Below, in pieces: positions 1 through 10,629 of a DNA stretch of 64,000 nt. The DNA comes from Chlamydoabsidia padenii (lineage: Eukaryota > Mucoromycota > Mucoromycetes > Mucorales > Cunninghamellaceae), in NCBI GenBank assembly GCA_025330725.1, contig JAIWND010000017.1, positions 186,001-250,000 on the forward strand, given 5' to 3'. The notes beneath the pieces were generated by a model, which did no database searches, was not told where the DNA came from, and saw nothing but the letters and a program-made list of their open reading frames with translations. Positions within the stretch are counted from its first letter, which is position 1; each line of letters begins with the position of its first letter. The position numbers and the translations under genes are program-made.

Positions 1-3000
1 GCACATTTGATCAGCAATAACGTACCATATCGAGCCACCATGGCATGATCGCTTGCATTGTTATTATTGTTGTTGTTGTCATAGTCACTACCGTCGCTTG
101 ATTCATCATCATCACTATTGTCGTCCACCATACCACCAATCTTGATCAATTGCAAAGTTTCTTGAACCATTTCCAAGCACCTTTTCAAGTAAGTATCTTC
201 CATTGAGGCAAAGGCATTAAGCAAAAGTAAAAGTTCCAGACCCGGAAGACTGCTGTCGAGATCCCGATAGTCATGATCTTGATACCGTTCCACTTTGCAT
301 TGCACATAATTGTCCAGTAAGCTTTTACGATGATGTTGTTGATGGCTGAGCACAGGCACTTCATCAAAGGCATCCTTGGCTTCTTGACGTTGACCGAGCA
401 TTTCGTAACATGCACCCACAAAGTATTGACAAAAGGCAGGAGACCAATCACGAGCACAGCATAGTTGTTCAAAATAGGCCGCCGAGGTGTCCCAATCCAG
501 TTGCATGGCATGATTCAATCCAACTTCGTAAGCCACAGTATGTTTCATTGCCACTTCAGCCCAAGCCGCCTTTCTAGTCGAGGTGGTTGCCATGGTGAAT
601 GATTGAGTTGATAAGCCCACGTTTCTTGCCACCCGAGAAATGCGCGCCGCGTAGTACAGGAAGAAACATGATTTAGGATGTGATTTTTGTGCTGCCACCA
701 GACATTCAATGGTAGGTTGGATAGATTCTTGAGCATAAATGGATGGCACCAGACTTGATAACAAGGAGTAGTAGCTTAATAGTCTATATAAAAATAAAAC
801 AAATAAAAAAAGGATTGGGTTAATGCATGATCATGGTGGAGCTGTATTTTGACTTGCATGAGAGATCCAAAAGAAGAACGAGTGCCCTTGCCTGTCATCA
901 CCGATTTCAGCAAAGTCAACCCAAGTGCTCTATCCTTCTTCCACACTAGTCCTGGGAATATCTTGACAATTTTGTCGGGTAGTGAAGATAATAAGAGGTG
1001 TAAGGTCCCCACACCAAATTGTACTGCCAGAGCTGTGTCTTGATCCATCCATTGTGTTACTTGATCGCCCATCATCAGATACTCTTTCCAAACCAGACTA
1101 TAGCTAGCACAAGCTATAAAAGAATAACATACATATTAACTACTATTGCTATTTGATTATTTTGTTTCTTACCTTTTCTAAAGTTTAATCCGCATTTGAG
1201 GTACCCAGTCATAGTTTCTTGAGTCAGTTGTAAAATCCCCATCAGTAGACAACTTTCAGCTTGGATCACCTGAGCACGAAGAACGCCGTTGGCTGTAAAG
1301 CTTTTGGTGGATGATCGTCCGCCGTCGACGTCGGTATTTGCCATTAGAGAAGAGAAGTGTGACGAAAAGGTGTCATCAAAGGACTTTTCTACTTTTGATA
1401 GGTCGGCCTGAGCGCTAGCAATGGTGTATGAATGATTGAGTGATTCCATTGCTTGATCTACGTCGTGTTCATTATATGTCTAGAAAGAAGGAAAGAATTG
1501 TTAGCTCTATTTAGTTGTTGCTTTTGTTAATTGTTTTTGCATACCATCATAGCTGGAATACGGGATCCATCATAAATCAAAGAGTAGAGAAGAATATTGG
1601 TTAGTCTGATATGTTACTAATTCCCCCCCCCCCGCTTTTTTTTTTTGTAACACTATACCTTTCAAAAAAAGCATTGACCCTAAACCAAGTGCATGCAGTG
1701 GTTCACTATGTAAAAAGGTATAAAAAGAATCGCGTTGTTAGCAAACCTTTGTTTTTACATTGCCTAGTTATACCTTTCTGCCTTTGACTTGAATATTGAC
1801 ATTGCCTTTGTAAACTTATTACCAAATAGATAATTCATACCCTGTCGGATCGGTTGATCTTCATGACAAAAAAAAGAAATCGGTGAATATCCAGTTGGTT
1901 GTAATCTTTGTTTTATAACTTACCGGCTTCTTCTTGTTCTCTAGGATCGAGGAAGTTGGGAGCAATACCATCTTCGATAGCGGATTTATCCTTGGAGAGA
2001 TTGCTGTCGGACCTATACATGGATGATCCAATAGGTGTGCTTGTAGTGGAGAAGTATCCCAAGGGTGATTCCAAATGACCAGGACTATGCTGTTCCAATA
2101 GAGTTGATATTGATGGTGTTGAGCTCCGCTTTGTAGACATGAGTGATGATCGTTTGGAAGCTGTGATCGCTGCTGCTGCTGCGATAGATGAAGATGGTGA
2201 GCGGTTTATTGAAGGTGAGGTTGGCCGATCTGAGTAGAATGTGGCTGTCCTTTCATTCACAGTTCCAGGAGGTGTTGAAGGAATCGCGCAAGATGTTGTG
2301 ATTAAAAGTGGTGATTCGTGATTGCTATTATCCAGTGTTGTAGTATCATCCATAATGTCGGTCATGTGTTCCCCCACTGTTTTATCCAAATTAGTATTGT
2401 TGATTGTCGACGGTGTCTTTACCGTTGACTGATCTTCAATTTGCTGTCTATCATCAGTTTTGGCGTTTAATAATCTATCTATATCCGTTGGTGATCCATC
2501 TTTGCCTTCTGTGTCAATTGTTAGTTGAAGTGCTACTGATTGAGGTTCTGTCGTTTCTGTGTCTACTGTTGAGTGAGGCGTTGCTGTATCTGCGCCCACT
2601 GCTAGTTGAGGATTTGCTGTTTTTTTGTCGGCTGATGGTTGGAGTGCTACTGATTGAGGTTGTGATGTTTCTGAGTCTACTGCCGGTTGAGGTGTTTCTG
2701 TGTCTATGTCTATGTCTACTACCGGTTGAGGTGCTGCTGATTGAGGTGCTGTGTCTACTGCCAGTTGAAGATCTGCTGTTTCCGTGTCGACCACCAGTTG
2801 AGATTCTGCTATTTCTTTGTCGACTGATGGTTGAAATGCAGCTGATTGAGGTTCTGTTGTTTCTGTGTCGACTGTTGACCGAGTTGTATCTGTATCCGTT
2901 TCCTTTGGCAGTTGAAGATCTGCTGTTTCCGTGTCGACCACCAGTTGAGATTCTGCTATTTCTTTGTCGACTATCAACTGAGTGGTATTTGTATCCGTTT

Positions 3001-5075
3001 CCTTTGGCAGTTGAAGATCTGCTGTTTCCGCTATTTCTTTCCCGACTGGTGGTTGAAGTGCAGCTGATTGAGGTTCTGTTGTTTCTGTGTCGACTGTTGA
3101 CCGAGTTGTATCTGTATCCGTTTCCTTTAGCAGTTGAAGATCTGTCGTTTCCGTGTCGACTACCAGTTGATATTCTGCTGTTTCTTTATCGACTGATGGT
3201 TGAAGTGCTGCTGATTGGGCCTCTGTTGTATCTGTGTCGACTGTTGACTGAGATGCCGCTGTATCTGTTTCCACTGCCAAATGAGGTACTGCTGATTGAG
3301 ATTCTTCTGTTTCTATATTGCTGATGGTTTGATCGACTTGGTTTATTCCGCCATCCTCCACAGTACCTTCCTCTAAAGTACAACCCTTTTCGCCTACTTC
3401 ATCGATTGCTACATCACTTGGAATATCCGCCGATTTAAAACTATTATTATCCGTGTTGTGGAAGATCGAATGAGTGTCATTGCTGCTGATTATGTTGCCA
3501 TCTGTTGTAAGATCGGTCTCCATTTGACTTGGTACCGCTGTTTTGACAAGTGTTGCATTATTCAGATCCTCTTCAGTGATTGCAGTTATTTCATAGTGAG
3601 GTGATATTGTTGGATCCACAATATGAGGTTCAGCCACTGTATCGTAAGAGCTGGTGGATGAGCATCGTGACAATCTTTGTCCAGATAAAGAAGGTGAGTA
3701 GTGTTGTTGTTGATAAGTCGAGTGATAGGAATCCATGGAGAGTCGGTCAATGTCACCGAAACTTTTAGTATGTCGATGGCTTTGTTGAGGCACAGGCAAA
3801 AATGAATCGGATCCCATGATTTCTAATTCCTGAATATGTTGATCGAATTGGTGTTGCCCAAGAGAAGTGCTTTTTTGATGCCTAGATTGTCGCTGTTGCC
3901 GTTGTGTTTCCTTCATCTTGTTTTCCGCAAGGTCGTCCAGTAGATCATCATCTTCTATATCCCGACCCACATCCTGTAATGAGTTTAGTATAAACAGCAT
4001 GCTGGAGTTTGTGGCAGAGTGTTTACTGTTGCTACTAGTGATACTGCTTGTGCTGCTGTTGGCGGAATCATGGGATGATGTGAGGTGTGTTTGTTGCTGC
4101 AGATGTTCCAGTAAAGTGGGTGCTCTGGGTGGTGAATGTTGGGGTAACGATGGTGCCTGCTGTTGTTGTTGTTGTACATCGCTAGCCATATCATGTGGAG
4201 CCGAAGATGTAGATGTATTGCTGTGTATGCTAATCTGACTATCAACGTCGACGAATTCTTCACTACCAGAGTCATCATCCGTGTCGATTTCTTTTGGCAT
4301 ATCATCTTGACTAGATTCAGGCACATCTTGAGTAGATTCAGATACCACAACATCGGTAGTAGAGGCATTGCTTGGTTTGGAGGCAAGTGATGCCAGACTG
4401 TGTCGACCAAAGGAGAGCAAGCTGCGTCGTTCCAGAGGGGATTTTGGTTTGTCTTTAATTAAAATAACAAGTTAGTTTTGACCAAACTCATTTGACGCCT
4501 TTTTTTATATATATCCTAATGGACATCCTACCTTCTACATTTCCATTGGAGATGATATCAATTTTAAGAGGTTCATTCGACTTGACAGACCGAGAGAAGA
4601 GAGAAGACCTTGTTTTTGATTTCCGATCCTTCCGTTCCTGTTCCTTGAGTAATTTGGCCTGTTCCTTGAGTTCCTTCTTTTGCTGTTCTTTGCGTTGCTT
4701 TTCCAGTTTTTCTTGATCCTTGCGTTCCTGCCGTTCTTGTTTTTCACGTTCTTTGCGTTCCTTGCGTTCCAGAGCTGATTTGCTGCGTTCCACCGTCTTT
4801 GTTAAACTTCCCAGACCAGCAAGTCTTTCTTTTCGAGAAGAAGAATGTGAGGAGGAATGGATGGAGGATACCGAGGAGGATGGTTCTTCCAGAGAATCTT
4901 CAGTGAGTGGTGACTTGATTTCAGAGACATGTTCTTGTTGAGCCAGTGGGCTGAGTGGTGGTCTATCCCAGGAGACAGACGTTCGACCAGATTCTTGAGA
5001 GGGTCTTGTTTCGGCCTTTACGCTGATACCACGCCAAACGGTTTTCCTGGTTTCCTGCTTTGCACCTTTCGCCAT
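1..5075 (-). CDS. IML2: IML2/TTC39-family TPR protein with long disordered N-terminus (3' end outside window)
   Basis: Exons 5075-4532, 4452-1924, 1858-1774, 1705-1659, 1552-1545 (8 nt), 1479-1173, 1113-858 and 783 to beyond the left edge; at least 1,519 residues. The C-terminal third matches the IML2/TTC39 family: GMNYLFGNKF, EPLHALGLGSMLFLK, AMMTYNEHDVDQAMESL, an FGVGTLHLLLSSLPDKI block, then TPR-like helices ending near the window start. IML2 in yeast is linked to lipid droplets and inclusion-body clearance. The first 1,020 or so residues have no recognised fold: a Lys/Glu/Arg-rich coiled-coil stretch (residues 105-160), Ser/Thr-rich segments, and degenerate acidic repeats with words such as DTETTEPQSAA and KEIAESQLVVDTETADLQ (genomic 2530-3260). 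The start at 5075 opens the longest frame. The intron 857-784 must be GC-AG to keep frame. The family call is firm; that the extension belongs to the same protein is inferred from in-frame splicing. Confidence 0.8.
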
Positions 5076-5238
5076 TACTGATTAGAGGAGGAAGGAACAA
5101 GAGAGAGGATTAAAGATATTAATGAAGAATATATATAAAATAAAATAAAGATAAAAATAAAAAAAGCACGATGTGGATTGAAGAAGAAGAAGAAGAAGAA
5201 GAAGAAGGAAAAAGGAAGAGAGGGAAGAAATAAATCTG

Positions 5239-5250
5239 GCGGTGTTTGAA
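5239..5250 (+). promoter_or_regulatory. Shared promoter motif, IML2-like gene
   Basis: GCGGTGTTTGAA, 164 bp upstream of the start at 5075, on the strand opposite to the gene. It is one of the recurring [TGA]CGGNRTTTRAA matches. The role is inferred from recurrence. Confidence 0.55.
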
Positions 5251-5689
5251 CTTTATAAATTTTATTTCGTCCACCATATGAAAGAAGATCAAAGGTCGCA
5301 CAGACTGTAACTGCAAACTGCAAAGTCGAATGTTATGCGAGTCTTTCATGAATATGTACGAGCGTTATGATCAAATAAATGTGAAGGTTCTCTAGTGTTT
5401 CGTTCACCGAATGTGATATATGTCACAGATCATAAATGATGACACTACATATCCACGTCCCATTTTAACATCAAACCATGCATCCCAAATGGCACTCCTT
5501 GACATATACATACAGAGTAGCAGTAATAAAAATAAAATAAAAAAGTAAAATGGTTTATTGGTGGAATAAATTAAAGGTAAACTAAATGTACAATGACTAT
5601 ACTAAATAGGGGTTCTATTGAGCGGGCAGATAGAGTGGCAAATGAATCCCTGGAAATCCTTGTGAGTAGTCATATCGTAAGCTTCAGAT
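5251..5689. other. Intergenic spacer without visible gene
   Basis: AT-rich spacer between the IML2-like gene and the transposase relic. I see no conserved coding sequence, only short A-rich runs. Confidence 0.5.
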
Positions 5690-6480
5690 ACCCTTGGACC
5701 GGAAGTGTTCCATTGGGTTCAATTCGAGAGAGTATGAAGGAATGGATAATTGATACATGTATTGTCGCATTGTCCATATCCAGATCCGCCGAGATATGTC
5801 AATCTGTGGGGTTGAATTTGATACCACGCATTTCTTCACGTTCACCTTTTTTGCTGAGAAGGTCGATAGGATTTCACTTTTATCGAGAAGTGATTGGATT
5901 GTAATAGGTGTGTCAAGAAGAAATATACATGATTCCCGCTAAAGTCCTTGTTGTTTATTGTTGCACAGAATTGTCACCAAAAGAGAGATTTGCCAATTGT
6001 CAGTGGTATCCAGTCCAGGCACAGGAAGTTAGCATGTATCAATTCTACTTGACATAAAACAAAAAGTGCCAGTATCAGAACCTTGATGAGAGTGATGATC
6101 CACAAGTAGAAAGAGGCTACAGTATACGATATTGTCCCACTTGTTTCTTTATATCCTATTATTTGTATGTCTTACCTTTTCCCTCGGTTTGTATCAAGCC
6201 AAAAAAGAGATTTGTCCACCTGCATTACCAGAGCCAATTGTGCATCTTCAGTAATCGTTCCAACCAGTTATAGTCAATCTTCTTGACTATCAAAACTATC
6301 ACCTTGTGCAATCTTACCATTATAGCCAAAGAGAGGAATTAGAAGAATGTCCATAAAGTCCAACAGGCGGGAAAAGTTGTTGTGTCAAGTACTGTTCGCC
6401 TTGTCAAGATGGTTCCGTTTAGTAATCTCATCGAAAAGAATCATTGTTTCGATAAATGCAGATTGTCTTGTTGAGATGAA
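5690..6480 (-). pseudogene. Relic of a Tc1/mariner-type DDE transposase
   Basis: On the minus strand, short fragments in different frames match the C-terminal half of Tc1/mariner-like (DDE_3) transposases: LDMDNATIH at about 5760-5790 corresponds to the second catalytic Asp (consensus DNApiH), and SYSLELNPMEHFRSKG at about 5690-5740 corresponds to the YSPDLNPIEhfWs block with the third acidic residue. The two blocks are out of frame with each other, and a stop follows soon after the second. No intact reading frame and no clear terminal repeats are visible, so this is a decayed copy. The left boundary comes from the motif and the right boundary is a guess. Confidence 0.55.
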
Positions 6481-7388
6481 CACCAGTGATGATGCTTGAT
6501 TAACGTCGTATTTGGTGATTGTTGTGAGGTGAGACAGGAAATAGGATGTGAAAGTCAAGTACGCGCTGCTGCCATGCTAAAAAGTGAAGTTGAGTTAAAG
6601 GGAGGAGTAAGAAGAATGATTAGGTGTCAGGCAAGTGAAAAAAAAAAAAAAAAAAAAAAAAAAAGCAAACTTCCAGTTCTCCACTTTTTTACAAACTTCA
6701 TTTTTTCAGATCCAGATTTCCTAATCAGGATGACTTCTCCATTGACACCTTATTCAATTGAAAGCTTATAACTTGACCCATAAAAGTTCTGATGCTCATT
6801 TTTAAATTATACTGTCTTTATGCTCAAATGTTGAACAAACGAACATCCTTCACCCTTTTGTAAACTTTGACATCGATCTGCTGAATCTTTCTCCTACTTT
6901 TACTTTTTATTTTCTCGACTTGCTCATACATACACTTTTAAAACAGAAGCTTCATCTTTATCTATGACTACTTAGAAATGTTCATTTCTAGTGATGTTTA
7001 TTTCTACCTTTATCCATAAGCGTACGTTTTTACTTTGGATCATTAATAACTCTCTCATTTATATCCCTGATTAATAACCTTTTTTTAACAGGTTTCTTCA
7101 AGTTTCTCAATCAATAAAAAACTTCAAAACAAAAACAAAAGATCCTTCTATAGCCATCAATCTTACACACAGTTACTTCATAAGCGTAACTTCTGTCTTG
7201 GTACAATATCTACTTTTATTTATTTTCAAGTCCCGCTTTCCAAATCAGGAGCTCTATTTTCTCTTACAACAAGTACATTCAAAAGATTGAATCTTACCAA
7301 AAAGATTCTGGTGCTCACTGCTTTTATTACTTTAAACCTATCTATCTTTACCCTTGTTGCCTATACTCATACCAGAAATAGCCGCAAC
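6481..7388. other. Non-coding AT-rich spacer with a 27-nt poly-A tract
   Basis: No gene seen. An A27 run lies at about 6638-6664. The part from 6770 to 7388 is pyrimidine-rich and contains loosely similar short phrases (for example, variants of ttctgatgctcat and ttctggtgctcac at about 6787 and 7307), which may be old mobile-element debris. Confidence 0.4.
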
Positions 7389-7646
7389 TGTCGTTTGAAC
7401 TATAAGACGAGTATTCCTTTTATATATCAGGTGAAGAATCAGGTTTTTATTAAAAGTAAAGTACACATATATATATACTATTCTATTATCGGAGTCTATG
7501 GCTGAATTGGTTATATCGAAGCATCTAGATGTTAAAAGATTTATCGAGAGAGAAAGAAGAGAAAGAAGAGAAAGGAGAAAGAGACAAAAAGAAATTTCCA
7601 GATTGATATCTAATTTTCCAGAGAAAATCACTTTTTATCTCCGACA
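7389..7646 (-). repeat. 3' LTR of the retroelement
   Basis: 258 bp with TGTCG/CGACA ends. Read on the minus strand it holds a TATATAAAAGG box about 40 nt before its end and an AATAAAA signal before that, plus a long pyrimidine tract (reads as GA-rich on the plus strand). By eye it matches the other LTR at every base. Confidence 0.85.
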
Positions 7647-7994
7647 TCATTCCCCACGGGGAGAAGAATCGACCACGATTCCAAGTAAGGTCCAAAAGAA
7701 AAAGGTCGAATTACCAGGGCAACACCGAGAGGAAGGGGAAAAAAAAAAAAATCAGGCACCACCGAGATCCATACCATAACGTCAATTACATCCATAAAGC
7801 AGTATCCGCTGTTGTCCATATTCATGCTGTTGTTCCTGTTATCGCTAAACACTGCTGATTCACCTTTCCCATTGCTTGTTATTGTTCATTTTGCTGTATG
7901 TCGTACCGTAAAAAAAAGAGAGAAAGAGTCCACCGTTCATCATAATTGTCTTCACACTTGAAACCGTCCATGCCGCCGGCGTGATCCAACTGAA

Positions 7995-8175
7995 CGATCT
8001 AAATCCAATAATCCAAATAATAATCCAAAGTAATCGAGTAATCCATGTAAGGTGTCCAAATAAACCACATAAGTAAACCAAATAATCCGAGTACGTAATC
8101 CGAGAAAGTAAACCAAGTAAACCAAGTAAGTAATCCGAGTCAATAATCCAAATAATCCAAAGTAAATAAACCAGA
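7995..8175. repeat. Degenerate short tandem repeats inside the retroelement
   Basis: The words AATCC and AACCAA recur roughly every 10-12 bp, joined by AGTAA or GAGTAA (for example, around 8030-8170). There is no open frame with recognisable content. This resembles expanded internal repeats of non-autonomous elements. Confidence 0.5.
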
Positions 8176-8864
8176 CAATACGAGCAATCCCAATAATACT
8201 AACAAAGCAGGTTTCATAACCGTCGTAAGATTCATTAGCCGATAACCAGGCAGTAAGTGTGATCCTAATCAATGATCCATAAATCAATGTTCCATCATCC
8301 AATAAGCAAGAATAGTTCGTTGATCCAATAGTAGTCGCCAATAATAATAAAGATCTTCTAATCGAACACAACAGAATTATACATGTCAAGGTCCAAGGTT
8401 CAGCCATTCATTCAAAGCAACCGTGTGAGTCCAGTCATCCAATGAGCAATACCAACATTAAAGAACCATAGTTGGGAGGAAGGTACTAGTATCATCATAA
8501 TAAATGTGAGCCAATCATGCACATCGAACGAGCCAGTAAGAACCAATACTAAGAGAGCCGAATAGTAAAGGAACTGAAGAGAGTGAGCGAGCCAACCAGA
8601 TAATATACTTAAGCACAGTGCTAGCCATAGGAGTCCATCATATACTAATTCAAGAGTCACCGAACCAATAGTATGTATGTAAGCTACGCATCCATATCAC
8701 CAACAGCAAGCCATGTATGTCTTGCTGATTAGACGTCCAAGATTCACCGCATTGTTCCAACCATGTACTTGCCCCTCCTTAAGAATTGTTGTCCCCAACA
8801 ATTCCCAAAGATTCACCAACGCAAGCCAGGAGCAAAGTATCGCCGTACCAAAAGGAAAGCCAGA

Positions 8865-8889
8865 GGATCGAAACGTAAACAAGCTACCA
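8865..8889 (-). promoter_or_regulatory. Primer binding site resembling initiator tRNA-Met
   Basis: On the minus strand TGGTAGC (8889-8883), 8 nt, then GTTTCGATCC (8874-8865). The complement of eukaryotic initiator tRNA-Met has TGGTAGC at its 3' end and GTTTCGATCC over the T arm at the same 8-nt spacing. The T-loop ATCGAAA with A54 and A60 is an initiator hallmark. The middle 8 nt differ from the yeast tRNA and have not been compared with the host tRNA. Confidence 0.7.
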
Positions 8890-8890
8890 G

Positions 8891-9148
8891 TGTCGTTTGA
8901 ACTATAAGACGAGTATTCCTTTTATATATCAGGTGAAGAATCAGGTTTTTATTAAAAGTAAAGTACACATATATATATACTATTCTATTATCGGAGTCTA
9001 TGGCTGAATTGGTTATATCGAAGCATCTAGATGTTAAAAGATTTATCGAGAGAGAAAGAAGAGAAAGAAGAGAAAGGAGAAAGAGACAAAAAGAAATTTC
9101 CAGATTGATATCTAATTTTCCAGAGAAAATCACTTTTTATCTCCGACA
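8891..9148 (-). repeat. 5' LTR of the retroelement
   Basis: Second 258-bp copy. In the minus orientation transcription would start near the end closest to 8891, since the TATA-like TATATAAAAGG lies at about 8920-8930. Confidence 0.85.
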
Positions 9149-9194
9149 CAACAAAACTTTGTACTCCGACATCGGAATGCAAAAGGCAAAAAAT

Positions 9195-9267
9195 TGGAGA
9201 ACCTGGGCATTGATCCCAGTACCTCTCACATGCTAAGCGAGCGCTCTACCATCTGAGCTAGATCCCC
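9195..9267 (-). tRNA. tRNA-Ala (anticodon AGC)
   Basis: 73-nt cloverleaf read on the minus strand. Acceptor GGGGATC pairs with GTTCTCC, including the G3:U70 wobble that specifies alanine, followed by discriminator A. D arm has GCTC...GAGC (A box TAGCTCAGATGGTAGAGCG). Anticodon loop TTAGCAT between CTCGC and GTGAG gives AGC. T arm is CTGGG/CCCAG with loop ATCAATG. No intron, and CCA is not encoded. One mismatch, U6:U67, in the acceptor stem. Confidence 0.93.
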
Positions 9268-9642
9268 ATTTCTTTTTTGTCAATCTCTATGTAGTATATA
9301 AAGCAGATAAGTCGGAGTTTGTAAATTTAAAATAGCGATTGTTAATTGTTCTCTTTATTGATAATAAAATAAACACATATTTATACTATTCTATAATTCT
9401 TGCAACTTCCTTTATGTCTATTACTAATATATACTTGAGGGGAAACTATTGGTGTTGTATTAATCATAAAAAAGGTTGTAGAATCTACCACGATATTCTT
9501 GTGGATCGGTCATTCAATGGCGGAGGTTAACGGAGAAAGGGTAGGGTTTGGCCGTTTCTTTCTCCGCTTTGTACCTGCGGTTACCAAAGGTACTCCACGA
9601 TTGTCAACTGTCGGGACTTGAATTCCTTCACTAGGGCCAGAA
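9268..9642. other. Spacer between tRNA gene and MULE
   Basis: No gene recognised. It contains a phrase resembling part of the retroelement LTR (about 9370-9395), too short and diverged to call. Confidence 0.4.
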
Positions 9643-9812
9643 GGCATTACCACTGTACGATTTTCACTGATAAGTCCCGAGTTTCAAAACCCGCCGTGAT
9701 TTTTTTGGACAAAAAACAAAAACGTTTCTCTTTTCCCCCTTTCCCCCTTTTTAGTCTTTACGTCTCTCTAACTTTTATACATTTTATAACTGCATCAATT
9801 ACTTATCAACAT
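9643..9812 (+). repeat. Left terminal inverted repeat of MULE
   Basis: Begins GGCATTACCACTGTACG and runs to the ATCAACAT phrase near 9812; it is the inverted counterpart of 12700-12900. Both copies carry the same GTTTCTC/CCCCTTT and TTTATACATTTTATAACTG blocks. A few substitutions separate the copies, and the right copy has a long poly-T expansion. Confidence 0.85.
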
Positions 9813-10629
9813 TATTTATTTACAAAAACAGCTACAATACTATTTACAGCAACAACAAAACAATCTATTTACAAGTGATAGGTATAACGATGTGCATCAC
9901 CGTATGTTGTGGGCGTTGTCCTCCTGTTACAACGTCGAATAACTCTATCGAGGTATCTGTCACGGTCTGCTTCCTGAAAACTTCTACTTGTTGTCGTGGT
10001 ATTTTTTGAAGGTATTATCGACAAGTCTCTCTTCTTCGACTTCTCCTTCAGCATCTTGTAGTTGTAATACTGCAAGTCTACGCTGCAGCTCTTCTCGTTC
10101 CTGGTTTCTTTGTCGATGATCACTTCGAACTTGCAATCTCGTTACGCCTGGCCGTAGCCTCTTGGTCGATATATGGTGATGATGATGGAGAAATTGAAGG
10201 AATCCTTAATGGTGATGGAACAGGTGAAGGTGAAAAAGAAGTAATTGGTGACGTGGACTGAAGAGATGGGAATATGTTGTCGGTGGGTGGGAGTGAATTG
10301 AATATAACACTCATTTATGGTGATACATTGTTTATGAATGATGGACTGGTGGAAGGATCGGAATGGGTGGGTATTGATAGATTGTTGATGGGTGGGGGTG
10401 AATCGAATATATCACTCAATGTTGGTGATACATTCGTCATATAATGTGGGCTGTTGGAAGGATCGGAATGAATGGGTATCGATGTGTCCTCGGTATTGGC
10501 GGATGGTATGGTTCTGACAGATGACGGATTTAAATGGTGATGAAGATCTCCTGAACGATGATTATTTTGGTATGAAGGCTTTTGACATAGGATATTTATT
10601 ATAGAACATTTATATATTTATATTTTATC

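Larger units (their letters stand above)
7389..9148 (-). mobile_element. Non-autonomous LTR retroelement (TRIM-like), recent insertion
   Basis: Two 258-bp direct repeats (7389-7646 and 8891-9148) start TGTCG and end CGACA, and read as the same sequence by eye. The element is flanked by the 4-bp duplication CAAC (7385-7388 and 9149-9152). On the minus strand the 5' LTR is 8891-9148. One base after it comes TGGTAGC and, 8 nt later, GTTTCGATCC, which fits an initiator-tRNA-Met primer site. A purine tract (GTGGGGAATGA) abuts the 3' LTR at 7647. The 1,244-bp interior has no gag, protease, RT or integrase frame, so movement must depend on enzymes supplied by another element. It sits 46 bp from the 3' end of a tRNA-Ala gene. 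Not assigned to Ty1 or Ty3; a 4-bp duplication is less usual than 5 bp. Confidence 0.85.

Noticed and set aside
2404..3324. 306-codon open frame on the plus strand opposite the acidic repeats
   Set aside because: Its Leu/Val-rich repeats are the complement of the IML2-like repeats; no start context or splice signals, so it is a shadow frame.
5593..5942. Plus-strand frames of 60-100 codons
   Set aside because: The meaningful signal is on the minus strand (DDE transposase relic); the plus-strand frames show no family features.
7498..7779. Arg/Glu-rich open frame in the LTR (second copy at 9000-9236)
   Set aside because: It lies inside both LTRs and codes only for the GA-rich tract; no protein family, and antisense to the element.
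7952..8407. Hydrophobic minus-strand frame inside the retroelement
   Set aside because: Composition follows the AATCC/AACC repeats; no gag, protease, RT or integrase motif.
9370..9395. Possible solo LTR fragment beside the tRNA gene
   Set aside because: Similarity to the LTR is limited to an AT-rich phrase and could be chance.
9605..9680. tRNA-like phrases (GGGACTTGAA, TTACCACTGTAC)
   Set aside because: T and anticodon stems do not pair and spacing is wrong; part of it belongs to the MULE repeat end.
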